Source: a virus
IMG/VR virus record: IMGVR_UViG_3300044630_005472
Span: 1-36,292 of that record
Length of the DNA: 36,292 nucleotides
Strand: one strand, 5' to 3'
Part shown: positions 1-6,848 of the stretch, in pieces
How the letters are laid out: every line of letters begins with the position of its first letter
Position numbering within the stretch: position 1 is the first letter of the stretch
Translations under genes and position numbers: made by a program
The notes under the pieces: model-generated
What the model was told of the DNA's origin: nothing
The model's database searches: none
Seen by the model: the letters and a program-made list of their open reading frames with translations, nothing else

Positions 1-24
1 TCCTTTGGAGGACTCCCCTACTCT

Positions 25-30
25 ATTATA
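25..30 (-). promoter_or_regulatory. Candidate -10 box for a gene beyond the left edge
   Basis: Read on the minus strand there is a perfect TATAAT at 25-30, followed by a short leader ending in AAAGGA at positions 1-6, which would suit a ribosome-binding site for a gene starting just outside the window. No convincing -35 hexamer lies 16-18 bases upstream. TATAAT is frequent by chance in DNA this AT-rich, so this is a weak call resting on its position at the end of the last gene. Confidence 0.3.
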
Positions 31-39
31 TCCTATATA

Positions 40-351
40 CTATTCTGCTTTTTTGTCTACTGAACTAAATGCTGAGTTGATTTCACTAGCACTTAACTTG
101 CCATCATCGAGGAATGCTCTTGCGAGTTTTTCAACAACTGTAGCAACACCAAGCGTACCTGCCATAATAACAGCAGTTAGTGTATCAATTCCAACTAAGG
201 AACCTGCACCAATAATTGATAGACCAGATGCTGCAAATACTGCAACAATTCTGAAGAATATATTCCATACATTTGTTACTGCCTTGGAACCAATTACTTC
301 TTCTCCAGTCTCTTTATCAACTACTGTTATATCTACATTACTTTTTGCCAT
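40..351 (-). CDS. Small membrane protein, possible holin
   Basis: A 103-residue protein with two hydrophobic stretches, roughly residues 28-50 and 53-72, joined by a short Gly-rich turn, and polar ends. The last part carries LARAFLDDGKLSASEI, a pseudo-EF-hand-like DG motif also present in the secreted 525-residue protein two genes upstream. It starts at ATG 351 after an excellent AGGAGG site and overlaps the upstream membrane-protein gene by 14 bases. Two adjacent small two-helix membrane proteins are typical of phage lysis modules, so holin is a reasonable guess, but no endolysin lies in the window to confirm it. Confidence 0.6.
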   Translation of the reverse strand: MAKSNVDITVVDKETGEEVIGSKAVTNVWNIFFRIVAVFAASGLSIIGAGSLVGIDTLTAVIMAGTLGVATVVEKLARAFLDDGKLSASEINSAFSSVDKKAE

Positions 352-538
352 TTTCTTCTTCCTCCTTTTCTTCTCTAAATTTCATTGAAAACAACCATAC
401 AACTACGCATAGCATAATTGCCCAACCAACTACTGTTTTAGCAGACCCGTCTAGGACTGCCCATGCTACGAACATGCCAAGAAGGGTAAATGTTTGGTTT
501 AATGTTTCACGAAACTTATCTTTCAACCATTTCTTCAT
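338..538 (-). CDS. Small two-helix membrane protein, possible holin or antiholin
   Basis: A 66-residue protein with a basic amphipathic N-terminus (MKKWLKDKFRETL), two hydrophobic segments at about residues 16-31 and 35-51, and a highly charged Glu/Lys C-terminal tail. This charge pattern and size are those of small phage holins. Its ATG follows GGAGG and shares one base with the TAA of the secreted-protein gene upstream (TAATG), so translation is probably coupled. It then overlaps the next membrane-protein gene by 14 bases. The lysis role is inferred from topology and pairing; no family was recognised. Confidence 0.6.
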   Translation of the reverse strand: MKKWLKDKFRETLNQTFTLLGMFVAWAVLDGSAKTVVGWAIMLCVVVWLFSMKFREEKEEEENGKK

Positions 539-2115
539 TATCTTATCCTCCCTGTTATTAAATTAGTTGATGCTATTACCTGTCCAACAATAATGGACGC
601 AACAACCACTGTTTGTGATTCTTCACGTTGTTCTGGTGTCATGTCTGCACCAATGTTAGCTACAGCAGTAAGAGCCTTACCAGGATCTGTAAACACTGCA
701 CTTAAAATTTCTGATGGATTTTCAAATATTTCCAAAGCGTCTGCCACTTCTGCAAAAAGTATTACGCCATTTTCTAACATAACTGGTTGATCATCTGGCA
801 AGTCTTCATAATCAAGTCCAAGTTCGTCAATTAATTCAGTTGAAATAGCATTACCATCTGCTTGTTCTAAGATAACATCTACAAGCAATTCTTTTTCATC
901 TTCCGTCAAAATACCATCTTCAGTCAAAGATTCTGAAAGACCAGATACTTCATCTTGAGAGATAAATCCATCATTCAAAAAGTTATCAATTAACTGTTCT
1001 GTCTCAGCATCTGAAATACTTCCACTCTCAGTAAAGTCTTCAACAAGTGTATTTATTTCTTCACCTGTTGTTTCTGTGATATTATTATCAGATGGAAGAT
1101 CAGTGGATGAAAGATCTGGATCAGGAGATGGACTCTCGTCTGGAATTGGAGTTAATGATTCTGGAAATGAAATCTCTGGCTCAGGAGTTGGGTCTTGAGT
1201 TGGCTCAGGTTCTACTGGGGGCAACGGAGATTCTGAGGGAATTAAAGAAGGAGTTGGACTAGGTGAAGAAGTTTCTGAAGGTTGCACAACAGGTTCTGAC
1301 GGCTGTGGGCTTGGCTCTGATGGCTGGGGTGACGGTTCTATTGTTGGCTCTGGTGATACTGACGGCTGTGGTTCAGGGCTGGCAGTAGGACTTGGCTCAG
1401 GGGTAGGGGTAGGACTTGGCTCAGGGGTAGGGGTAGGACTTGGCTCAACAGGACATGTGGCAGGAGCATAAACTGTACTGCCATCCCAACATTGAGTAGG
1501 AATTGCAGGAGGCTCTGTAAAGCTTGTAGGGGCTGGAGCAGGTTCAACTTCAACTGGAACTCCACCATTTACATCAAAGGCTGCCTCGATTGATAATGGT
1601 GTTCCGTTCTGTTCCCATACAATTCCACGCCTAATGTCTGGGGGAATCCATCCAAGAGTTGTAATCTCACCATGCCATCCACCATTAGGAAATACATTTA
1701 CAACTAATCTAATTTGTGTTAGAGGACCGCTTGATTGTGGGAATGGACGAACTGACCACTCAATACAAAATGAGTTTTCGTTATATCCATATGAAGTATA
1801 AGCACCTGGACCAAATGAAACCCAGTCCCTACCTGCAAGAGTTACAGATGGGGTTGATGGATAGCTCCAAAAATTACCATCTGGCTGCCCAAATGACATA
1901 AGACCATTTGTGCTGTAATATATTTGATTGTAGTTAGTGTTACCTAACTGAAGACTAAATGGAAGGGTCATCGGAAAAGACCCATCATCATCTCCAGTAA
2001 CTGTAGACATGTTACAAACAAGTGGAGTATTTGCCTGTGTTACTGGAGATATTAAAAACATTGTTCCAAACAAAAACATTGGAATTAATAGTAGGTAGGA
2101 AAAGAATTTTTTCAA
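538..2115 (-). CDS. Large secreted surface protein with Pro-rich stalk
   Basis: A 525-residue protein. Residues 1-28 form a signal peptide with a cleavage-like VTQA end. Residues about 30-195 are rich in Gly, Tyr, Trp and Asn and read as a beta-sandwich (STNGLMSFG resembles nidogen-like extracellular domains; weak). About 205-345 is a Pro/Ser/Thr/Glu stalk with PSPTPTPE repeats. About 355-440 holds repeated DG-x-(I/L)-(S/T)-x-x-E units like degenerate EF-hands, followed by a mildly hydrophobic tail. The start is TTG: an upstream ATG at 2125 next to GAGGAG runs only ATG-CAA-TAA in another frame. A promoter and an inverted repeat lie just upstream. Export from the infected cell, or a virion surface role, is inferred. 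Function unknown. Confidence 0.75.
   Translation of the reverse strand: MKKFFSYLLLIPMFLFGTMFLISPVTQANTPLVCNMSTVTGDDDGSFPMTLPFSLQLGNTNYNQIYYSTNGLMSFGQPDGNFWSYPSTPSVTLAGRDWVSFGPGAYTSYGYNENSFCIEWSVRPFPQSSGPLTQIRLVVNVFPNGGWHGEITTLGWIPPDIRRGIVWEQNGTPLSIEAAFDVNGGVPVEVEPAPAPTSFTEPPAIPTQCWDGSTVYAPATCPVEPSPTPTPEPSPTPTPEPSPTASPEPQPSVSPEPTIEPSPQPSEPSPQPSEPVVQPSETSSPSPTPSLIPSESPLPPVEPEPTQDPTPEPEISFPESLTPIPDESPSPDPDLSSTDLPSDNNITETTGEEINTLVEDFTESGSISDAETEQLIDNFLNDGFISQDEVSGLSESLTEDGILTEDEKELLVDVILEQADGNAISTELIDELGLDYEDLPDDQPVMLENGVILFAEVADALEIFENPSEILSAVFTDPGKALTAVANIGADMTPEQREESQTVVVASIIVGQVIASTNLITGRIR
1387..1447 (-). repeat. 24-bp tandem repeat in the Pro-rich stalk
   Basis: A 24-base unit is present twice in full (1387-1410 and 1411-1434) and then about half again (1435-1447), with no mismatches visible. 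Each unit encodes one PSPTPTPE-type octapeptide, so gain or loss of units by slippage keeps the reading frame and changes only the stalk length. Confidence 0.85.
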
Positions 2116-2134
2116 TTTATTGCATAGACTCCTC

Positions 2135-2150
2135 GTTAGACGTATCTAAC
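2135..2150. promoter_or_regulatory. Perfect inverted repeat at the predicted transcript start
   Basis: GTTAGA-CGTA-TCTAAC on the plus strand is a 6-bp perfect inverted repeat with a 4-base centre. It lies between the extended -10 box (2157-2165) and the GAGGAG ribosome site of the 525-residue secreted protein. Counting 7 bases down from the -10 places the transcript start near 2150, so the repeat would either form a hairpin at the extreme 5' end of the mRNA or be an operator at +1. Confidence 0.5.
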
Positions 2151-2156
2151 AAATCT

Positions 2157-2165
2157 ATTATATCA
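2157..2165 (-). promoter_or_regulatory. Extended -10 promoter of the secreted protein gene
   Basis: On the minus strand the sequence reads TGATATAAT, an exact match to the extended -10 consensus TGnTATAAT, in the 61-base gap between two secreted-protein genes. No good -35 is visible, which is usual for extended -10 promoters. The gap also holds the inverted repeat at 2135-2150 and a GAGGAG site. Confidence 0.55.
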
Positions 2166-2176
2166 TTACTAATAAA

Positions 2177-2683
2177 CTAATTAATAGTTGTTTCAGGAAT
2201 AAAGTCAGAGAAGTCTTGTGGATAATCTCCATTTGGGGTCCACATTTTAAATTGTCTTATATCAGAGTTGTATGTCTTGCTTCCACCAGTAATTCTAATT
2301 TGAACCACAACGGGATGCTTTGTTACAATATTCCAACAATTAGATGCAACAAATTCTTTTCCTGGCTTTCCAGAAAAGAAATATGTATTTGTTGCACTAG
2401 TATCATTTGGACCTGGAACTATTCTAGTAATTCTTAGTTTAACGTAGGATGGCTTTTTCTTTCCCTTTGTAATAATACCTGCTTGATAGCAGAATAAGGA
2501 TCTTTTTCCATTACCTTGGATTTCTGTCTTTCCACCCTTAAATTTAAGAGTTGTCCACTTTCCTTTTGGAATTGTTTGAATTTCTGTTGACTTATATCGT
2601 ATAGAATCTGATGCGTTTGCTGGTGTAGCTTGAGCAAAAACTAATAATACCGAAAATATAGAGGCTAAAAACTTTTTGTGCAT
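2177..2683 (-). CDS. Secreted protein of unknown function
   Basis: A 168-residue protein with a clear signal peptide: basic start (MHKKF), hydrophobic core, and cleavage after ATPANA around residue 24. The mature part is rich in Lys, Thr and Gly with alternating hydrophobic residues, suggesting a small beta-sandwich. Two Cys residues in the middle could form a disulfide outside the cell. The gene stands alone between a terminator upstream and the extended -10 promoter downstream. No clear ribosome site precedes its ATG; TAAACT sits 6 bases before ATG, which hints at a leaderless start. No family was recognised. Confidence 0.7.
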   Translation of the reverse strand: MHKKFLASIFSVLLVFAQATPANASDSIRYKSTEIQTIPKGKWTTLKFKGGKTEIQGNGKRSLFCYQAGIITKGKKKPSYVKLRITRIVPGPNDTSATNTYFFSGKPGKEFVASNCWNIVTKHPVVVQIRITGGSKTYNSDIRQFKMWTPNGDYPQDFSDFIPETTIN

Positions 2684-2697
2684 CTAACTAGTTTATC

Positions 2698-2731
2698 ATA
2701 AATAAAAATAGACAGTTTTACGACTTGTCTA
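2698..2731 (-). terminator. Rho-independent terminator after the glycosyltransferase gene
   Basis: Read on the minus strand, TAGACA and TGTCTA form a 6-bp stem around an 11-base loop (2709-2731), followed at once by TTTTTATTTAT (2698-2708). It lies just downstream of the glycosyltransferase stop codon and would end the ftsZ-FkbM-glycosyl gene run. Confidence 0.6.
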
Positions 2732-2755
2732 GGTCGTTTCCCATCCTAAGGAAAT

Positions 2756-3520
2756 CTAGATTTCTCTAAGAGGAATTCTTCTATTTTCTACTGGAATTAA
2801 TTGACCCATATGTTTTGCACTTATATCTTTTCTTACCCAAGTTTGTCCATATCCTAACTGAACTGCATGGTATTGGAATGTTGGATCATCACTTAAATTC
2901 ATTATTGCATTATATCCCCATGGCAAGTCGTAGAATGCTGGTGAATTTACTAATAGCATACCAGCAGTAGTCCAATGCTCTTGTATTTTAGGATCCCTGC
3001 TTATAGTTTTACCAGATAATCCATATCCTGGCACGTTAACTCCAACGAGTGGGTGATCAATCTCAAACATTTTTTCAATCATTTCTGAATCAAGATAAGT
3101 ATCTGAATCAACATACAGTATTGCATCATAGTTAATAGATCCAGAATTTTCTAATGAGGCATCTTCTCCCCAGTGATGACCAGACATTTTTCTAACTCTT
3201 TGAGCAAATTCCCTAATTAAATTTCTACCTGTTTCAATTCTTATCCATCTATTTTTAGAAGTAACCTGCCTTTCTCCATCATTAATTGAATATGTCCAGT
3301 AATCTCCGTTAACATCTCTTAATGAATCTATTACATCTTTAAAAACATCAACCCCTCTATGATCTAATTCAAAGGCTGCAAAAAATCTGGCATTTGGAAA
3401 TTTTTTAAGAATCTCATCTTTATTTTTTATCCAAGCCATGTGCTCATTTCTGTCAACTTTCCATCCTACTAGCGGTGTACCAATAACAAAGTGCTTGTTA
3501 TAATCTATCTCTTTAAACAT
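2756..3520 (-). CDS. GT-A fold glycosyltransferase-like protein
   Basis: A 254-residue protein with a GT-A style nucleotide-sugar site: YVDSDTYLD at residues 136-144 supplies the DxD motif for the metal and sugar nucleotide, preceded by a GRNLIREFA helix (98-106) as in Anp1-like mannosyltransferases. The C-terminal part has the Trp/His-rich acceptor region expected of small transferases. The ATG follows a GGAG site and overlaps the upstream propeller gene by 8 bases, so the two are probably made together. Likely transfers a sugar to a phage or host glycan; donor and acceptor cannot be read from the sequence. It is the last gene before a terminator. Confidence 0.7.
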   Translation of the reverse strand: MFKEIDYNKHFVIGTPLVGWKVDRNEHMAWIKNKDEILKKFPNARFFAAFELDHRGVDVFKDVIDSLRDVNGDYWTYSINDGERQVTSKNRWIRIETGRNLIREFAQRVRKMSGHHWGEDASLENSGSINYDAILYVDSDTYLDSEMIEKMFEIDHPLVGVNVPGYGLSGKTISRDPKIQEHWTTAGMLLVNSPAFYDLPWGYNAIMNLSDDPTFQYHAVQLGYGQTWVRKDISAKHMGQLIPVENRRIPLREI

Positions 3521-4415
3521 TTCTACTCCATATCTTACTATTTAAAAAATCTTTTAACTTTAAGTTACACAAAACAACTCCATCGTCATCTTCTGAATAT
3601 GTAAAGTATACCTTATTATTATGAACTTCATATCCCACACTAAATTCTGTCCCCATCTTGTTAAAATAAAATGGATCAGATATTTTTAAATTCCAGTCTT
3701 TGTCCCATTGGGCTACTGAGTGCCAATACATTCCAGGAACTTTCCCATGAACGATTGCTGTTTTGTATCCATCAATTTCAATAATAGGTCCTCCACCAGA
3801 TACTAGTATTTTTGTAGTGATATCGTTATACTTTTTTACTTGTTTTGTTCTTGCTTCTAACAAGGTAGTTGGAAGTACATCTGTAATAAAATATAGCTTA
3901 TTTTTTTCAACATATGGCATCCAATTTTTGCTCAATGTTCTACCAATATGGTCTTCAAGAACTTTATGACTTCTATTGTTTATATTAACAAAAACATTTT
4001 TTTGTTTTTTATGTATTAAGTTAAATGGAATGTCTCCAGAAAAGTAAAGCTCTTTGTTCCATTCAAATATTCTAGGATCTTCTAGCCCAAGTCTGCCATT
4101 TTTTATATCATCAAAACTGACATTTATTTCCTTGTGATCTTCTAATTTCTTACCAATTGTTCCAACAAATACTTGGCTAGTAAAATTAGGATCAAAGTAT
4201 CTTTTTCCAATTTCTTTATCTCCAGCTCTAACAGCATAGTGCAATTCATTGTTAAAAGATTTTAAGCTCATATTAAAATAAACTAATTTTTTATCATGCT
4301 TTAAAAAAGTTTTTTCACTATATTTTATATAGCTATTAAGAGGCTTTATATTTTTTATAATGTATCTCCTGTTTACATTATTTATATTATTACCATTAGT
4401 ATTATCAAATAACAT
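3513..4415 (-). CDS. GH130/GH43-like five-bladed propeller protein
   Basis: A 300-residue protein with the recurring signatures of glycoside phosphorylase or hydrolase propellers: GLEDPRIF at 110-117, KNWMPY at 163-168, SGGGPIIEI at 206-214 and EFSVGYE at 257-263, each at a plausible blade start. In GH130 enzymes these positions form the mannoside and phosphate pocket. The Asp of EDPR is retained, but other active-site residues could not be checked. It sits between an FkbM methyltransferase and a glycosyltransferase and overlaps the latter by 8 bases, so it is likely part of a glycan pathway. It may be a carbohydrate-binding or processing protein rather than a working phosphorylase. Confidence 0.6.
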   Translation of the reverse strand: MLFDNTNGNNINNVNRRYIIKNIKPLNSYIKYSEKTFLKHDKKLVYFNMSLKSFNNELHYAVRAGDKEIGKRYFDPNFTSQVFVGTIGKKLEDHKEINVSFDDIKNGRLGLEDPRIFEWNKELYFSGDIPFNLIHKKQKNVFVNINNRSHKVLEDHIGRTLSKNWMPYVEKNKLYFITDVLPTTLLEARTKQVKKYNDITTKILVSGGGPIIEIDGYKTAIVHGKVPGMYWHSVAQWDKDWNLKISDPFYFNKMGTEFSVGYEVHNNKVYFTYSEDDDGVVLCNLKLKDFLNSKIWSRNV

Positions 4416-4422
4416 TCAATTC

Positions 4423-5160
4423 CTAAAATGTCGCTAAGTAATTCCAGAGGTTGTCAATTAGTTTTATTTCTTTATACCCATAGGATTTTAAGATATCAAA
4501 TGATGAATCTACTGGATATGATAGTCCAAATTTTTCAGCCATCTCTTTTGAAATAACTTTATGATTTGATTCAAACAAAATTACTGGCTTAAACTTTTTA
4601 ATGGTTTGCTCTGCACCCATAAGTACAAGTGGTTCAAATCCTTCTACATCTATTTTAATATAATCGCAGGACTGCAAATTTAAACTATCAACTGTCACGG
4701 TTTCAATCTCTTCTCCACCATTTCCAATTTGAAGACCACCAAGGTTAAATCTTTTACCAGTTCCATACTCTATGTTTCTTCCAGCATTATCTCCATCTGA
4801 AACAGACTTGCTCATGCTTGATTTCATAGCAACATTTGCAACACCTTTATTAAATGTTTTAACATTATTAAAAGAATTTTTAGAAACATTGTGCTCAAGA
4901 AGGTTAAACATTTCTGACTGTGGCTCAAAACAATATATTTCGCAATCTGGATTTATATGTTTATATAATACTGTGTGGGATCCAGCATGTGACCCAATAT
5001 CTAAAATAGTTTTACTAGACCTTACAGTATCTTGTAAAAATTCCATTACAAAATCTTCTTCATAAATTTTTTCGTGAAACAATGTATCAGCAAAAGCCAT
5101 GTCGTTTTTGAAGTATGCCATGTATCCATACTTAGTGTTTTTTTCTATTAAATTATTCAC
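4423..5160 (-). CDS. FkbM family methyltransferase
   Basis: A 245-residue SAM-dependent O-methyltransferase of the FkbM type. The SAM-binding loop is LDIGSHAGSHT at 53-63, the acidic strand end is CFEP at 77-80, and the family hallmark KIDVEGFEPLVL lies at 169-180. FkbM enzymes methylate hydroxyls on sugars and natural products, which fits the adjacent glycosyltransferase and propeller genes. It starts at GTG behind an AGGA site and overlaps the end of ftsZ by 8 bases, so it is likely translated from the ftsZ message. The substrate is unknown. Confidence 0.85.
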   Translation of the reverse strand: MNNLIEKNTKYGYMAYFKNDMAFADTLFHEKIYEEDFVMEFLQDTVRSSKTILDIGSHAGSHTVLYKHINPDCEIYCFEPQSEMFNLLEHNVSKNSFNNVKTFNKGVANVAMKSSMSKSVSDGDNAGRNIEYGTGKRFNLGGLQIGNGGEEIETVTVDSLNLQSCDYIKIDVEGFEPLVLMGAEQTIKKFKPVILFESNHKVISKEMAEKFGLSYPVDSSFDILKSYGYKEIKLIDNLWNYLATF

Positions 5161-6091
5161 TTTTATTAAATCCTGTGGCTACTACTGTAACTAAAATTCC
5201 ATTTTCAAGATTCTCATCAATAGTTGTTCCAAAAATAATATCTGCATCCTCATGAGCTTTTTCAGAAACAAGTGAGGCTATCATGTTAACTTCAGACATT
5301 TTTATATCTCCAGATGATGCGATTGAAATAAGAACTCCAGTTGCACCATTTAAATCTATATCAAGAATTGGACTTGTAATTGCTTCGTTACCAGCAACTT
5401 CTGCACGGTTTTCTCCATCAGCGTATCCAATTCCCATAAATGCAGATCCAGCATCTTTCATTACTCTTTTAATATCTGCAAAGTCAATGTTAATTTGACC
5501 AGGAGTTGTGACTAAATCCGATATTGCTGCTATAGCCTTTAGCAGAATATTGTCTGCTTCTTTAAAGGCATCTTCCATTGATATATCTGAATCAAGCATA
5601 GAGATAAGGTTTTCATTAGGAACAACAATTAAAGTATCTACTTCCTTACTAAAATTATTAATTCCTTCTAAGGCATTTACCATACGCTTCTTGCCTTCAA
5701 ATGCAAAAGGTGTAGTAACAACGCCCACAGTCAACGCACCAGCTTTTTTGGCACAGTTAGCAACAATTGGTGCAGAGCCAGTTCCAGTTCCTCCACCCAT
5801 TCCAGCAGTTACAAAAACCACATCTGCTTCTGAAACTACTTCATTAATTTCATTTACACTGTCTTTTGCAGAAAGTCTTCCAATTTCAGGATTTGCTCCA
5901 GCTCCAAGACCTTTTGTTCTATCTCTGCCAATATCCACCTTTACATCTGCCAAACTTGGCAACAATGCTTGGGCATCAGTATTAATTGCAATAAATTCTA
6001 CTCCAGATAGTCCTGATCTAATCATTCCATCTACAGCGTTAACTCCACCACCACCGCAGCCAATTACTTTTATATCTATTAAATTACTCAT
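5153..6091 (-). CDS. ftsZ: FtsZ-like GTPase, bacterial type, lacking the C-terminal tail
   Basis: A 312-residue tubulin-superfamily GTPase close to bacterial FtsZ. The nucleotide site is complete: GCGGGGVNAV at 11-20, the signature GMGGGTGTGSAP at 97-108, and the P-site region VTTPFAFEGKKR at 125-136. The T7 loop NIDFADIKRVM at 201-211 keeps the two Asp residues (203, 206) that trigger GTP hydrolysis in the neighbouring subunit. The protein ends at VATGFNKSE, where cellular FtsZ begins its variable linker and conserved C-terminal peptide, so the tether to SepF or FtsA is missing. It is not PhuZ or TubZ, which are far more divergent. TATAAT sits six bases before the ATG. Host division control or phage filament formation is inferred. 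Confidence 0.95.
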   Translation of the reverse strand: MSNLIDIKVIGCGGGGVNAVDGMIRSGLSGVEFIAINTDAQALLPSLADVKVDIGRDRTKGLGAGANPEIGRLSAKDSVNEINEVVSEADVVFVTAGMGGGTGTGSAPIVANCAKKAGALTVGVVTTPFAFEGKKRMVNALEGINNFSKEVDTLIVVPNENLISMLDSDISMEDAFKEADNILLKAIAAISDLVTTPGQINIDFADIKRVMKDAGSAFMGIGYADGENRAEVAGNEAITSPILDIDLNGATGVLISIASSGDIKMSEVNMIASLVSEKAHEDADIIFGTTIDENLENGILVTVVATGFNKSE

Positions 6092-6097
6092 TCTTTA

Positions 6098-6103
6098 ATT
6101 ATA
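6098..6103 (-). promoter_or_regulatory. -10 box, possible leaderless promoter of ftsZ
   Basis: TATAAT on the minus strand lies in the 22-base gap before ftsZ, separated from its ATG by only six bases (TAAAGA). Transcription from this box would start at or next to the A of the ATG. No good -35 is seen. The same spacing recurs at 14415-14420 and 19876-19881. Confidence 0.45.
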
Positions 6104-6113
6104 CCCTATCTAC

Positions 6114-6848
6114 TTATTTATAAGACTTTTTAGACCATTGAGTCTTTATGTAATTTCCAAAAGAATTAATTCTTAGCCATTTTTCCTGCTTCATTGGATG
6201 CTTTCCATCTGGATAATAGTCAAAAGATGCCTTCCAGCTATCTCTTTTAAATGGTGTTACTTGAATCAATGGAGTTCCATGCTCAATGAGTCCCTCAAAT
6301 CCATCCTTGAGCCACATAGGTATTGGCAAGGCTGCATCATATCTGTCTGTATCTACAACAGCATCAACTACTTTGAATGGAAGATCGTTGTAGCCAACTG
6401 GGGAAGATATCTTTACAGAATATCCTGGAGGAGTTCTGATGCACCATAAATTTACATACTTATAAAGATTGGAATACCCTTCTGGTGCTTCCATATGATG
6501 AGATCCATCTATATCTGATTCAAAAACTTCTTTTGTAGTCTTCCAAGAGATGTTAGGGCGATATCCTGGGTTATCAACATCTTCATAGCTTTTAATAAAA
6601 GTGTCTGCCCATAAAGGAATAATATACCCAGAAGTTACTGCATCTAGCATTGGCATACATTTTTTAGGAGAGAGATTATTTCTTAAATCTCTTAACAAAA
6701 AGTTCTTTCCTTCTGGATTTTCAAAGTCAACAATGTAAGGTGGCATGTCTTTCCACCATTTTGGAATATTATTTTTTGCAGGGTAGGGCTTTTCTGCCAC
6801 TTCCCAGGCGTATTCATGAACTGCTATAAATTTAATATCTTTATCCAT
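6114..6848 (-). CDS. Phage protein of unknown function, paralogue of the next gene upstream
   Basis: A 244-residue soluble protein without signal peptide or membrane segments. It shares a clear pattern with the 242-residue gene immediately upstream: YPAKN-x-(I/L)-PKW near the start, a CxPM-D(A/S)-x-T(S/T)GYIIPLWAD block, an IRTPxGYS block, VVD-(T/S)-D, GFEG(L/I)-x-E(H/R)GTP-(L/M)-(I/V)QV-x-PFKR(D/E)SW. These conserved aromatic and His/Asp positions suggest a beta-barrel or cupin-like fold. Similar proteins in phages may be catalogued as DUF6065, though I cannot verify that. The ATG overlaps the upstream stop as TAATG. It directly precedes ftsZ. Confidence 0.75.
   Translation of the reverse strand: MDKDIKFIAVHEYAWEVAEKPYPAKNNIPKWWKDMPPYIVDFENPEGKNFLLRDLRNNLSPKKCMPMLDAVTSGYIIPLWADTFIKSYEDVDNPGYRPNISWKTTKEVFESDIDGSHHMEAPEGYSNLYKYVNLWCIRTPPGYSVKISSPVGYNDLPFKVVDAVVDTDRYDAALPIPMWLKDGFEGLIEHGTPLIQVTPFKRDSWKASFDYYPDGKHPMKQEKWLRINSFGNYIKTQWSKKSYK

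Noticed and set aside
1387-1447. Repeats as a CRISPR array
   Set aside because: Units are directly adjacent without spacers, in frame within a Pro-rich coding region.
2210-2440. Plus-strand frame MWIISIWGPHFK opposite the secreted protein
   Set aside because: It is an antisense shadow of the 168-residue secreted protein with no start signal.
5153-6091. FtsZ as PhuZ or TubZ type phage tubulin
   Set aside because: The signature, T7 loop and overall block order follow bacterial FtsZ closely; PhuZ and TubZ diverge strongly in these and carry their own C-terminal tails.
5508-6098. 196-residue plus-strand frame opposite ftsZ
   Set aside because: It mirrors ftsZ codons, is rich in Ser, Pro and Ile as shadow frames are, has no ribosome site and resembles no known protein. 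All other shorter plus-strand frames (for example 5-388 and 7107-7505) were rejected on the same grounds.
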